Position numbers and translations under genes: made by a program | In this document: positions 35,519 through 47,078 of the stretch, piece by piece | Numbering within the stretch: the first letter of the stretch is position 1 | Layout of the letters: every line of letters starts with the position of its first letter | Notes under the pieces: model-generated | Database searches by the model: none | What the model saw: the letters and a program-made list of their open reading frames with translations, nothing else | Told to the model about the DNA's origin: nothing | Assembly (NCBI GenBank): GCA_022813625.1 | Contig: JAKLMB010000007.1 | Coordinates: forward strand, 1-64,000 | Direction of reading: 5' to 3' | DNA from: Aaosphaeria pasadenensis | Taxonomy: Eukaryota > Ascomycota > Dothideomycetes > Pleosporales | DNA: 64,000 nucleotides

Positions 35519-36545
35519 TCATTCTGCTTCCTTTTTTAAAGGGACTTCAGATCCCTTGTCGAATGGATCAAAAGGCAAGTCTGGATATTCACTGTATCCG
35601 CCCTCTTTTGGTCTAGCAAACATCTCAAAGCCCGGCGGAGGTTTTGCTTGATGATCGTACATCCACTGATATGCTGCATCAAAGTTTCTACATTTATGGT
35701 CGAGATTGTAGTTTGGATGTGGCCAATGGCGGCCTTTGACCCAATTGGATGGTACGATGTTTGCGTCTGCATGACACATAATGGATGCGCGCAAGGTCTC
35801 TGCGCAGTGATCTGTTGATGTCAATCCACGTTGGTGCTTTTGAAATGGGGAATTGGTTGCTTGAAGACTTGAAATTGAACTTACCGAGGTGTTCATGCCA
35901 CAAAACCGGCTCTTTTTCACGCATTTTTGCCTCTTCTGTATACCATTCCGGATATGTCTGTTGCCAGAGCATGTAGACACAGTGGAGTTGATGATACCAC
36001 TCCACGTGAGCAATGTAGCCATTTCCAACCTCCTTAGGCACGCGTGCTGAATATCTTGATCCATTGATCTTGATCAGATCCTCTTCAGAGAGGATGAGCG
36101 CACCGAGATTAGTATACTTTTGCCATGCATTATCCACTTCTTTTGATGGCGGCCCTGCCCACTGTGAAGGGAAACTGGCAGATATGTTCCAACGAACGAT
36201 CTCGTTCTCCTCCGAAGCAGCCTCTAAAGCCGGTGCTATATGACATCAGTGATCTGTACTCAGATAGCTAGTTTAGTACCTACAATAGTACGACGTCTTC
36301 TCTATACAACTTGTTTGTGCTCTATGAACTGTACTCCATGACAAAAAGATAAGAGTATATGTCAACATGAGTCCACCGTGGAGAGACCATGGTGACCAGA
36401 GGATTGATCGCAATCGTGATTTAGCGCCACTAACTTCGTGTGCCCCATTCGACCGACCAGATAGCATGCCATCTGTTTCTGAACCAGAATCCGAATTTTC
36501 TACGACTGGCAAATATGTCTTCTTCTCGGAACCAGGAGTCCACAT
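35519..36545 (-). CDS. UstYa/DUF3328-family oxidase-like protein
   Basis: Membrane-anchored protein of the UstYa family, whose members oxidatively macrocyclise core peptides in ustiloxin-, phomopsin- and asperipin-type pathways. Minus-strand exons 36545-36284, 36235-35885 and 35811-35519 give 301 residues. An N-terminal cytoplasmic tail is followed by one transmembrane helix (GGLMLTYTLIFLSW). Both family-defining HxxHC motifs are present: HQLHC at residues 169-173 and HLDHC at 203-207, the second assembled across intron 2. The C-terminus (GRHWPHPNYNLDHKCRNFD) also matches the family. All introns have GT..AG ends and consistent phase. It is divergently arranged with the repeat-peptide gene at 37621, sharing about 1.1 kb of upstream DNA. 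An upstream in-frame ATG at 36632 is less likely as start. Confidence 0.92.
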
Positions 36546-37620
36546 CGTGATTATGGAATTGTCTCTTGCAAACAGCCAACAGTAAGGATGAACTGTGGAG
36601 GGAAACAAGCAGTCGCTTTCCACTTGCAACACAGAAAAGAGCTTGAAATTGACCCAGAGGCCAGGTTAAAGGAAAAGTGGGGTGGGAATGACTTGTCCAC
36701 GGATGAATGATTGGGGATCACCCCACTACTGAGGTCAAAGTTCGTGCGGAGTATCTCGATCCCGGAATAATAGGATGGTGGTATGGGTAATACATCATAT
36801 GAAAGAACCGAATCCGAAGAAGCATTTAGATGTAGCCTGGAAAATTATATTCGATCTGGGAGCCTGATATTGCTACAGGTGCGATCTGGACTCGGCACGC
36901 CAGTTGAGGAATGCTTTAACCGCAAACTATGAGTAAGTATAGGAATATTAGCCAATAAAATAAAAGATGGAGCTCTGCGGATTATTTTTTGCGCATATCA
37001 TGCAATGCAGTTTGTTGGCAGATGTTGCTGGCAGGCATCGGCATGTCAACATCAAATTGATAGGCCACCCGTATTAGCAGCACTTCAACAGTCTCCGCAT
37101 GCAATACCATTGTGCGAGCCGTTATCTGCAAGTGGCAAGGTTGGTTCGCCTGACGATGTCGAATATGGCATATGGACTCAACGACAACGGGCTTGCGTTG
37201 CATGCGTAACGAGTTGTCACCTTTCGTATTACGTTGGCGGTCTACTGCGTTTGCATCCTCCAGCTGAAATTACCCAGACTAGGTCTGAAGGTTTCTAGAT
37301 TGATATCACGATAACGACTGGCTCGATTTTGCATATGCGAGTATTCGCCAGAGTAGTATTGTTCATTCACAGTGGTGATGCTTGGCTGCTGGGGGCAATC
37401 TACAGTCAGGTTAATGAATTCGACGGAACACGGCCTCTGAGCGTCGATATTGAATCGCAGATCCATTGACGTCCCGGCGATTGAATAAATATATCGACTT
37501 TCTCACATCTCCTTTCTCATCGCACCATTTTTGGAACTCAACGTTGCAGCCAAGTCTTCTCTTTCTTCATTGACTCTTCCAACCACCTGGTCCAGAATCT
37601 TCCGACTTTTTGCCTTCGAC
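36546..37620. promoter_or_regulatory. Divergent promoter region between UstYa-family gene and repeat-peptide gene
   Basis: About 1.1 kb without a convincing frame, flanked by two outward-facing genes. It most likely contains both promoters. No specific regulator site could be recognised. Confidence 0.5.
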
Positions 37621-38264
37621 ATGCGTCATTTTACATTTCTCTCAGCTGGACTGCTCGTTTCCATCGTCTTAGCAGCTCCAATTGAAAACAAGAGAGGTAG
37701 ATCTTTGATGAGAATCGATTACTCCTGCGGTGCAGATCTAGAACTGACGACTGGACCTGGCAGGTAATCAGTTGGAGACTATCATCCACTGGTACGCGGA
37801 TGTTGAACAACCAACGGAGGCAGGCCGTAAGCTACTGCTAACTCCTGATCGTTTCAGTGCTAATCATATTTTGCAGAGCCCAACGATAGTGAGCCAAAGA
37901 AGAGAGGTTTGTATCGGCATATCTGAAGGTTCCTATGCTTTGTTAACGGGCTTGGTTACAGAACTCAACACAGTAATCAGCAAATATGCGGATATCGATG
38001 GGTCAGCAGAGAAGAGAAGTAAGAGATATCATTCGAAGTATCTCAATAACCATACTCAAATTTCCTACAGATCTTGACACGGTTATCGCTTCGTATAACG
38101 ATGTCGAGGCTCACAGCACCTCTAAGAGAGACGAGGTAACACCAGTAATCGAGGCACCCCCAACGGGCAGTGAGTTACAGATGTTCACCCAATTTGGCTC
38201 TTGAAGTAACGAACGTTTATCAGCACTGGAAACCATTATCCACCATTACGCAGATGTCGAATAA
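37621..38264 (+). CDS. Candidate RiPP precursor: secreted Kex2-punctuated tandem-repeat peptide
   Basis: Six small exons: 37621-37696, 37764-37826, 37877-37906, 37962-38018, 38071-38169, 38224-38264; about 121 residues. Every intron is phase 1 and 50-67 nt. Exon 1 encodes a signal peptide (MRHFTFLSAGLLVSIVLAAP) ending in NKR. The mature part has four imperfect copies of L-x-T-[IV]-I-x-x-Y-[AN]-D-[VI]-[ED], such as LETIIHWYADVE, LNTVISKYADID and LDTVIASYNDVE, the last copy ending at the stop. Lys-Arg dipeptides separate the first three copies; introns 1, 3 and 4 fall directly after a KR. This layout (signal peptide, KR-bounded repeats, an invariant Tyr in each repeat) is that of UstA/PhomA-like dikaritin precursors, and a UstYa gene lies next door. 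The bioactive core is not known. A Kex2-processed secreted peptide unrelated to macrocyclisation is the main alternative. Confidence 0.7.
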
Positions 38265-39729
38265 GCCAATATGATAGACATTTCAGATCATCTGAGACTG
38301 CACTGATTGTCACAAGCTTATGATTCAGGCACGGAGGTTGCAATTCGGGTTTGGAGGCCTAAGATTAGGAAAGCGCTCATGCAACCTCAGTCGGTCGGAC
38401 TATTGTTATCCTATTAGTGGAAGAAGATGTCGTGATGAGCCAGGGCCAGGGGGACTCTGGATGTCGGCCCTTAAACTTGTTGGTCGCTTGAATAACTGTC
38501 GTTACTGTTGACACAAAAACTGGTTAACCTTTTGAGTCCGTCTTCTCAACTCCCATAATGTTCGAGTCTTCCCCATGTCTTGATAACGGACAAGGACAGC
38601 CTATCTCGCATCAACAGCAAGGAGCAATGAATCTATAACTTCTCGAACAATCGATTGACTTCGCTATTGCCTGCGTGTCCGTACCACAGCTACGAATTAT
38701 TGGCGCAATGGCTGACAGGGGTTCAAATATCCACCCATGCAATGCTACTGATCCAAAATAAATGGTACACGGCGAGCATTGGTTGTGGTATGCGAGATCT
38801 TCACCTATTTTGCCTGAAATGACCTGAACCGTGCCTCCTGCCCTGCCGACATCGTCGAACATCACCATACGATGCCTGCGGCAACATATATTGCATCCTA
38901 TGACCCGTCCAATGGCTGACATCAAATACTCGACACATCTTTACACGTAATATAGTCGGAGAAAGCAAACCTGGGGAGAATGAAGATCCTTTTGATGATA
39001 TGCAGGACCTTGATGGCTGATTGAATGCAATCCCCCGATCTGATTCGAACTGCAAGCCTATCGCACTCAAGACAAAAAAGCAACAAGATCAAGCGGGGCA
39101 ATACGGAAGTGGCTGCAGTCAAGGCTCAAAAGTCGATACTAACAGTTTGGCTTTCGACGATCTGCCGCAGATGGTGTATGGACTCTCTCATTGACAGGGC
39201 CGAGGAGACTCGCGTTACCATATCATCTTGACCCTTGCCTATAGGTCTTTCCCAACCTCGCCATTCCCTCGTAATGTCTCATGCAGTGTATATTTCATGC
39301 GTTCTCAGCCAGGTCTCAGTGAAGTCACATCATTACGTAGACCTGGTGCGTATTGGCTCAATGTTCGTATACTTAGCGAGATTTCCACTGCCTCGGGAAC
39401 AACTTGGTATCAGTCACTCTGGCGGCAAATTGTAGGCTACTTTACGCTCGAGGGAGGCACGGCGGGCTATTTTCCTTGAGTTTCGCTAGTCGCTACGCGC
39501 CCTCAAAAGCTTACCTGTGTCGTGTGAGCCATGGTTAGTGCACTTTGTCCAGTAGCATGATGCAGGGAGCATCCATCAGTGAGTAAGATTTGCACAGCAA
39601 TTTGCAAAAATGGTTGTTGAACAATTTTTTCCGCATTCTTTTGGTGCATTCTACATAAGAGAAAATTACAAATAAAATGCTGGCAAGATTGGGCATATTC
39701 AGCCACTCTATCCTACGGCCTGTCTGGTA
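38265..39729. other. Intergenic region, no supported gene
   Basis: About 1.5 kb between the repeat-peptide gene and the SAT4-type gene. Several frames of 60-100 codons exist on both strands but have no recognisable domains or consistent splice structure. A decayed gene is possible but not demonstrable. Confidence 0.45.
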
Positions 39730-40999
39730 TCAGACTTGATGGGGAGGAACAGGCCGGATCCATGTTGTAGTCTCCTCCTTGATTAGACCTTCGTGATCCT
39801 CTGAATGGGTGGAGATCCGCCTGCTGACATTGATGCCATGCTCGATGTTCGTCCTTAACTTGTAGGAGTTGTTGCTAAGCTGGCTCTTTTTGCTTCGGCT
39901 CCCAGATCCTGATCCGTATGCTCCGTTCATTGTTGTGAGTCCATGACTCGGCGCCATCATGCCAGTTTCTAAGGATTCGAAGAATGGCTTTAGAAAGGGT
40001 ACACAGGCGGTGATGACTGACAGCCCTTGTTCGACTTCAGTGTTAAGGACCGAGGCCCAGAATGCGAATGCGTCGACCTCGACATTGGCATGACTACGAC
40101 TGATATACACCAAGCGACAGGAAGAGGCAGCGATAGCACTGATGAAATGTCAGTGATCCGGTTCAGTTATTGCCCTCTGCTGTCAACTTACGCAACGCGA
40201 GTAACAAAGACTCCGGCTACCACGATTTTAAACTTTAGTCCCATCTGGAGCGTGGAAACAATGTAGATAGGAAATATGCAGATAAAAACATCTGTTAGAA
40301 TATCAAACACACCGAATATCTGCCAGTAGAGGGTCTGATAACAATCAATCATCGTCTCGACAGCTGCGTTGTTGTACGTACCTGTTTGATGCATTGGCCA
40401 CTCTGCACTGCCCATCGAGGCTCAGAACACTGGAATGCTGTGGCAAACTCGAATGCTACCAGAATCATTCCTACGAAAGCCGCAAAGATGATTATAGGCG
40501 CTTTATGCTCTCGAACAGGAGTGATTTGGAACAAGGAGTGCAGTATGGATAGCTTTGAGATACAAATTACTGGAATAAAGAGAAGCTGAGAGCTGAAATA
40601 TGTCTTGAAATCTATCAGTATAACAGTTCTCCCTATGATCTTTCCTTGAAGAATGCATTTTGTGCTTACCTTTTCAAATTGCTCGAAGTTGTCCCCAATC
40701 TCTAGACCTCGAAGAGCAAACTGTGCTTGCATGAAAGTCACAGCCATCTGGCCGACCCCTATTATCTATTGTTGATCAGCTTTTTACGATGCAGATGAGT
40801 TGGAATAGGCGACCCGAACCGTTGCAGCGATAATCAGGTAGTCATCTATCCCGAGTAGCCTCTTCATCGATAACTTCGTGGCCAACCGAGTGCCAACTGC
40901 CACAACCATAGCTGCCACCACTAGCCATCCTACAACGATAACCACCTGCGGCGGCGATATCTCAGGATTGGCGATGATAGGTACTTCCGTATCGCTCAT
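39730..40999 (-). CDS. SAT4-type fungal rhodopsin-like seven-helix membrane protein
   Basis: Plasma-membrane protein of the fungal rhodopsin-domain/SAT4 group, often found beside secondary-metabolite genes; molecular role unknown. Minus-strand exons 40999-40820, 40765-40670, 40603-40382, 40334-40192 and 40138-39730 give about 349 residues. The helices include PPQVVIVVGWLVVAAMVV, FSSQLLFIPVICISKLSIL, APIIIFAAFVGMILVAFEF, IFGVFDILTDVFICIFPIY and a segment ending SVITACVPFLKPFF. A short GIDDYLI segment, Cys in QCIKQ and the hydrophilic Ser-rich C-tail fit the family. The first intron has a weak GTTCGG donor; the others are good. The true start is the ATG at 40999. Confidence 0.85.
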
Positions 41000-41964
41000 A
41001 CTGGCCTCGAACAAAGGATTTAGGATTCAGCTGAGTCGAGATTGTAGGCGCATTCGACGATACAAGGCTTGAAACGAAGGATAGTGGCCGATCACGTAGA
41101 TATTCCAGTCTTCTTGGACTTCCGAGATAGCCAGGTATAAAGCAATAGCTATCTAGATGAAAGGGATAGGATATCTGCACAAAGGTAGTCTAGTTCCGAT
41201 TTGACAGGTTCAGCGCAGCATTACATGCCTAATAAAACATGACTATGTGCGCCTGGTACCCGCGCAGTCGATCTTATATCGGGTATATCAGTGGTATAGA
41301 GGACAATTTCCCTCTTGGCCTGTGTGCATATCTGAACATGGGCCACGCACCGGTAGTTGAGCTTTCTGTAATATATTGCGAGTACATTTCGAGCTCCCAG
41401 CTGGTGCATGTTGGTATACAACTTTAGGCAGGAGAAGATTGTATATTGCTCAACCTCCAACAACACGAACATGCAGAGAAATGGCAGGGATGTCGCGTCC
41501 AAAGCGAATTTCTCGTTGAGGGATCATACTCATTGGACCGGAGATACACACTCCGGCCCTGGTCCAATGCTGTGCAACATGTTGAAAACCAAATCCTCTC
41601 CTAAACGATGAGGCACAGCGTAGCAGGACAGTTTCGTTTCCACCCCACCGGTTCTATTGCTTTATCAACTTCATTACGAAGTCGCGGCTTCAGATTCCCC
41701 GCGAACCCTGCAGCCACCAAAAATGGTCCCTGCAGTTTATAGGCCGTCTGGAATGGCAGCGAATCCGGCGACCAAGGGGTAAACTGGTTATATGTCTTTC
41801 CTCAATATCCATTGTTCCTGCTCCGTTCCTGAAAACGTGGTATCCTTGAGCCGCAAATACGGTTTCTTGAAAATTACTATTGAGCACTGTAGTAGTTTGC
41901 ATTCTTTTGAAGCTCTTTAGTTTCTAGCAGCTACATTCCTTGTTGTCTATTCATTCGCTTCACT
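41000..41964. other. Divergent intergenic region
   Basis: Shared upstream DNA of the SAT4-type gene (minus) and the permease gene (plus). No supported gene. Confidence 0.5.
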
Positions 41965-43694
41965 ATGGGTGAACATTACGACATGGAGGAGATAGAGGTG
42001 CACGGTAAAGGAGAAGTCAGGAACAGATCGAACAGGACTGATCTTTCGGCTGATGGTGATCGAACTGATCTCGCCAACATCGGAAAGAAGCAGGTTCTCA
42101 AGCGTCGATTTGGCTTCATGTCCATGATCGGGTTCTCCTGCACACTCATGGCAACGTGGGCCGGTCTTCTTACCTACTTCGCCGGTCCTTTGATGAATGG
42201 AGGATCTGCTGGATCCGTCTATGGCTTCATATTCAGTTGGTTCGGTGTTATCACTGTCATGTGTTCTCTTGCTGAACTCGCGTCCATGGCCCCTACCGCG
42301 GGCGGTCAGGTAAGTCGACCATTCCAACTGGAAACATGAAAGATTCTTACAGCTCCCTCAGTACCATTACGTTGCAATGTTATCTCCGGAAAGCTGCCAG
42401 AAGATCTTGAGCTACATTGCAGGCTGGGCCACGGTTTGTGCCTGGCAAGCAACTGTCTCTGCCGTTTGTCTGCCACTTGCAACTATCGTTCAGGGTCTAG
42501 TGATCTTGAACTATCCGAACTATGCCGCAGAGCGATGGCACGCAACTCTTATGGCATACGCTTTCATCCTGCTTGCTCTTTTCGTCAACACCTACCTAAA
42601 CAAGTACTTCAACAAGATCGAGGGCATGATCCTGATACTCTACATCATCGGGTTTTTCGGCGTGGTCATTTCTCTTTCCGCGTTGTCTGAGCACATCACC
42701 GCCGAGGCAGTGTTTCACTCCTGGAACAATGGCGGTGGTTGGGAAAGCATGTCTCTGGCATGGTTCGTCAGTTTGGCAGCCTTTGCTGGTGCGTTTGCGG
42801 GAGCAGATGGTGCAACTCATATGGCTGAGGAGATCCACAATGCCTCCGTGGTGGTACCTCGCTCCATGGTAACCTCTGTGATCATCAACGGAGTCTTTGG
42901 CTTTGCGGCTCTCATCGCTATTCTTTTCAGTATCACGGATCTTGAGGGTGCTTTCGCAAGCCCAACTGGATACCCTTTCATGGCCGTCTTTCAGTCAGCG
43001 GCAGGCGTCAAAGGCGCAACGGTGATGACATGCACGATTGTTTGCCTTGGAACCTTCGGTTCATGGGCTCTTCTAGCTACAGCTTCACGCCAGATGTGGG
43101 CTTTTGCTCGCGATAACGGTCTACCAGGATCCGGCCACTTATCTAGGGTAAGTTGACTAAGTAGCCTTCGTGAGAACCTTATCACTAACACATTCTTCCA
43201 AACAGATTGAACCCAAGTCTGCACTCCCTTGGTATGCGATTGCAGTAACTATCGGCATCAACTTCTTGATCCCTTTGATCTATATCGGGTCAGCAACTGG
43301 TTTCAACGCTGTCATCTCGCTTCTTGTCAGCTCATTCTACATCTCGTTCGTTATTCCTTGCTACTTGCTCCTTTGGCGTCGTCTATCAGGAGCCATCAAG
43401 GAGCCGACACCGGGTGGTGATACTGGCTTCAAGAACACACCGGGATCTCGCAGATTGATCTGGGGCCCATGGAGGATGCCAAAGATCGTCGGTATCGTCT
43501 TCAACGTCATTGCATGCGGTTTTGCAACCATCATTCTGGCGTTCTCCTGCTTTCCCTCTACAGCAGTCGTGGATAAAACAACGATGAACTACAGCTCTGT
43601 TGTTACTGGTGGCGTCATAGTTCTTGCCATGGTTTATTATGTTGTTCATGGAAGGAAGGTCTACCTAGGACCTACCATTGAGATCGAAGCATAA
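41965..43694 (+). CDS. Amino-acid/GABA-type permease (APC superfamily)
   Basis: Twelve-helix proton-coupled permease for amino acids, GABA, choline or polyamines; substrate not predictable. Exons 41965-42309, 42362-43147 and 43206-43694 give about 539 residues. An acidic N-terminal tail is followed by FGFMSMIGFSCTLMATW (helix 1). The family block APTAGGQ-YHYVAML is restored across intron 1. GADGATHMAEEIHNASVVVP is the conserved loop after helix 6, and SRQMWAFARDNGLPG the loop after helix 8. Intron ends are canonical, with a CTAAC branch point in intron 2. It sits at the right end of the GNAT-UstYa-peptide-SAT4 group and could import precursors or be an unrelated neighbour. Confidence 0.93.
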
Positions 43695-45282
43695 GTACCT
43701 CACAAGGTTGTGTCTTGGTGTCATTGGGTTGTTTGCAGCTGCTACATTGTTTTGTTGTATCAAAAGTCTCCCGTTTTTGCATAGAGAATTAAACTCATTC
43801 ATTTGGTTTCTTTGCAATGCCAATTCTCACAGATTCCCATTGCCGTGTCAAAGTGCCTTGAGTTAGGTGGCTGTATGTCAAAGATCCAATCTTCCAAGCC
43901 GAAGGTAAGGCTTGCAGTTGCTCCAACATCAATTAGCCAACCAGATGCTGGGTTCGCCCCCCCTACATCTCGTATCTTTTCAGCTACAAGGCTTAATCTG
44001 GCATGGATCTCCAGTACATGGGAATGCATTTGCATGTTGCGTTGCGAATGCATAGAAGGATATTTTCCCACGATCGAATTGCGAGTTCTAATCGTAGGAA
44101 TGCCATAAGAGCTTATTCAACATGTCGTATCTACCACCTCGAAGGGGTGCCCGCATCGTACCAACATGGCAGCATGCATCCCGAAGCCTCTCATTGGAAG
44201 ATAATGAGAATCGACATTATCCATCCATGAGAATAATGACAATGCGTAGCATGCACCAACTCTTACCCTTGTGCTGGAACTCCTACATTCTGTTTCTGGA
44301 GCATTCATCTTATGTGATGGTACCGTGACCAAGTCCAGAAGTCCTCGCCGGTTCGTCGGTCTCTAATTCCGGCTGAAAAATGTCTTGGGCCTTGCTCTCT
44401 GCTTCAGATAAATATCTTACAACCAATTTTGGAACCCTGTTGCTCGCAGTGAATGCGAAGAGCGAGGCGCGTCAATTCCAAAGTTTAAGCAAGAGTATTC
44501 CGACCCTCCGCAAAAGGAATGGGAATCATCACGGCGCCCCGGAGCTGATGGCTTTGCGTGACGGCTCAATCAAGGCTTTCCCATTCGTAGCCTGCACATC
44601 AATTTCGTACCGGAGGCCCCAAAGCACGGGATGGTTCGCCTGATAGCTAGAAGCCTGTAGGCAAAATCTCTCTTTCTTATATCAACACTCAGTGCAGCGC
44701 TCTCGATGTGAGTTTGTTTTGCGAATCGCAACGGACCGGGCATGTGTACCAGCGCGAGATCCTGAAGGTAAGCAGGATGTGATCCATCGGAGCATTTGAG
44801 GAGACCCGTAGCATGATATTTGAAAGACCACCGTGGCTAACGCGCATTCGTTACTTCGCCATCATGTCCTATCTACTCAGCAGAAAGTAAGGGCAATTTC
44901 TGGTGCAGAGCCATGTACAGAATTGGGATGTAAGAGAGATCGACAGAGCTCACCCCAGGTCGGTCTTTGGACTAATATCCAGCCGATCTCGCTAGCTGCG
45001 AGATAGCGATACCTTGTGTGAACGAGCCTCAACCAAATGCTCCCGATGATACAACATCGAATGCTCTTTTCTTCAACGGCCACGTTCTTTGTTGAGGAAG
45101 TTTGGGCATCTAGGAGTTGTGCTGCAAAATTGTTAAATGAAGACCTGGGCCTGATTTTAGCCCCCACGCCACCGTTTCAACGCCAGGTCGAACCGCGCGG
45201 CCGCCCAAAAACAATCTTCCAGGCCTCTGAACGCAACATCATCACCATTTTGATACCAAACCAAAATCGAGCTTACTAAACT
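43695..45282. other. Intergenic region, no supported gene
   Basis: About 1.6 kb with short frames on both strands. None has a domain or a convincing start/splice context. Confidence 0.5.
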
Positions 45283-46056
45283 GTGATGGCCATGAATCCC
45301 AGGGTGTCGTTAAACCGTCCATACTATGGACATATGCGCGCATCGATAGAAATACGGCCAGGGCAAACTATCGAGACCGAAAACCAGCAAACCTACCTAC
45401 AGATGTCAGACTTTGATAAGATTGCCCGTGCAGACCGAGAGCTATCTCAACATACCCTAACCTTCATCGAAGATGTAAAGAGTTTATCAAGACTGCCTGG
45501 GAGTTTTCCACATTCCGCCCTTTTACTTCTGGACTTTACGATAAATGTTCTTCGGAGTGAGAACAGCTGTTTCCAACACATGCTGAACAGCCGTCGAACA
45601 AACTTATATTGGTCCCTCGATCAGGCTTTTTTGAGCATATGCATGGATGAATGGGAGAATAGGGACAGCAACACTCTTCCATGGCCTCAGGGAATTCAGC
45701 CTCTCCTTGATAAAATGAACGAAGGCTACCGACGTCTTGGAGAGTGGTCAGAGAAGGACAGAGTCTCTATCGGTCCTGACAAAGACTATCTTAGGGCGCC
45801 GTATCATATGCACGCCAAATTCAAGCATACCGTGCCGTTCTATCTCTGCGAGTGGTGGTTCAAGAAGAGTCGGGACTTTCTGGAAGACAGCTTGAAAGCA
45901 TATTACCTGCGGAAAAAGGTCAATGCCTGTCTGGGTGGGAGGCTTCCAATGGAACTGGCCGAAGTGGTTATTGAAGAGGTGTCAGAATTTGAAATGAAGC
46001 CTGTCAGGCTGAGGCAACGATACTTCCCGAATTCGAAAGGGAAAAAGAAGATATGA
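45283..46056 (+). CDS. Uncharacterised protein with C-terminal F-box-like segment
   Basis: Single exon, 257 residues. No signal peptide or transmembrane helix. The middle is alpha-helical with many aromatic and charged residues. Near the C-terminus LGGRLPMELAEVVIEEV resembles the short LPxELxxxI segment of fungal F-box-like proteins, but it lies at the end rather than the start, and no substrate-binding repeats follow. A basic tail (SKGKKKI) ends the protein. I do not recognise the family. Confidence 0.65.
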   Translation: MMAMNPRVSLNRPYYGHMRASIEIRPGQTIETENQQTYLQMSDFDKIARADRELSQHTLTFIEDVKSLSRLPGSFPHSALLLLDFTINVLRSENSCFQHMLNSRRTNLYWSLDQAFLSICMDEWENRDSNTLPWPQGIQPLLDKMNEGYRRLGEWSEKDRVSIGPDKDYLRAPYHMHAKFKHTVPFYLCEWWFKKSRDFLEDSLKAYYLRKKVNACLGGRLPMELAEVVIEEVSEFEMKPVRLRQRYFPNSKGKKKI

Positions 46057-47078
46057 ATAGACGGTGGGCCAAGCAACCTGATTGCTCTTGAATATATATA
46101 CCCTTTGATTTGGAACCATGTTCTGGTGGATTGCAATGAAGTCAGCTATTCTCAACTGGATGACCATTTTAAGCTATCTACTCCCGCTACTCGCTAAAAC
46201 TTTCTGAACTTCTCGTACCAAATCCCTACCGTCCCTGTCTGACATGCAACTATGTGTCAGAAGCTCTCCAGAGACCTTGGAGAATCCGAAAATAACCCAA
46301 CCCCGCGTCGCTTCTGTACACAATCGACCAACGGCCATCTTCGCTACGGACCGTAGTTCAACTTCGTTACCTTCCCGGCCTATCAGACATGAATTCATTC
46401 GAATACACCCCAACGAGTCATGAAATATCACGCATCTTACATACGTCTCCCCGCACGTTTCGTTCTGAGGTGGAGAATCCTTGTCGCGCGGCCTTGGCTC
46501 GGGGAAGCACCATTCACCCTGGGCGTCCAAGATCAGCAGGCCAAGCGGATCCGCTCGCGGTCCAGCGATGCGCCGTCGAAACTGTAACTTGACAGGGTTT
46601 ATAAAAATAATGGATTCGGATGTTCGCTGGAGCCGAGGAACGTGGCTTGCACCCTGGTCATGGAATTAGATATCACAATTCAATGTTTGCATTTGATTGA
46701 GGGAAGATTGGAAGCTGATATTTTTTAGGTTCATTGGGTATAATCTTTCATGAAGTCTGGTCAATCAAGTAATGCCTTGGTCAACAAGGTCCTGCGAAGA
46801 GTTCGCATTACTTGGCCAAAGTAAAAGAAAGAAGAAAAGAAAGGACCAAAAAGATGAAAATCAAACGCCGTAAATCGAGCCAAGTGCCATCCAGTGCCAT
46901 CATTATCTATTGTGACTGACAGGCACAGCCTAGGCTAGTCTGTGTAACAAAATGAGCCGTGGTCATTAGAAATTCCGTTCCCGCGCGCTAAACAATGATC
47001 GTGAAATTCTGAATAGAAAGAGGAAAGTGCTGAAAGAAGAACAAAAGATCCGGGGGAACAAATGAAAGAAGGAATGGC
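46057..47078. other. Intergenic region, no supported gene
   Basis: A 118-codon minus-strand frame at 46174-46530 has no recognisable content. The rest is AT-rich with A/G-rich stretches near 46820-47070. Confidence 0.45.

Noticed and set aside
37772..38077. Unspliced 101-codon frame over the peptide gene
   Set aside because: It destroys the Lys-Arg sites and begins mid-repeat without a signal peptide; the spliced model explains all four repeats and the stop.
38611..39122. Minus-strand frames between the peptide gene and the SAT4-type gene as an extra cluster enzyme
   Set aside because: No recognisable domain, no coherent exon chain; could be decayed DNA but not supportable.
44660..44830. 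Possible 5S rRNA or tRNA-like segment (GGTAAGCAGGATG)
   Set aside because: The internal control boxes and stems could not be matched to a 5S or tRNA fold by eye.
46174..46530. 118-codon minus-strand frame
   Set aside because: No domain, no neighbours in frame, codon use unremarkable; likely chance.
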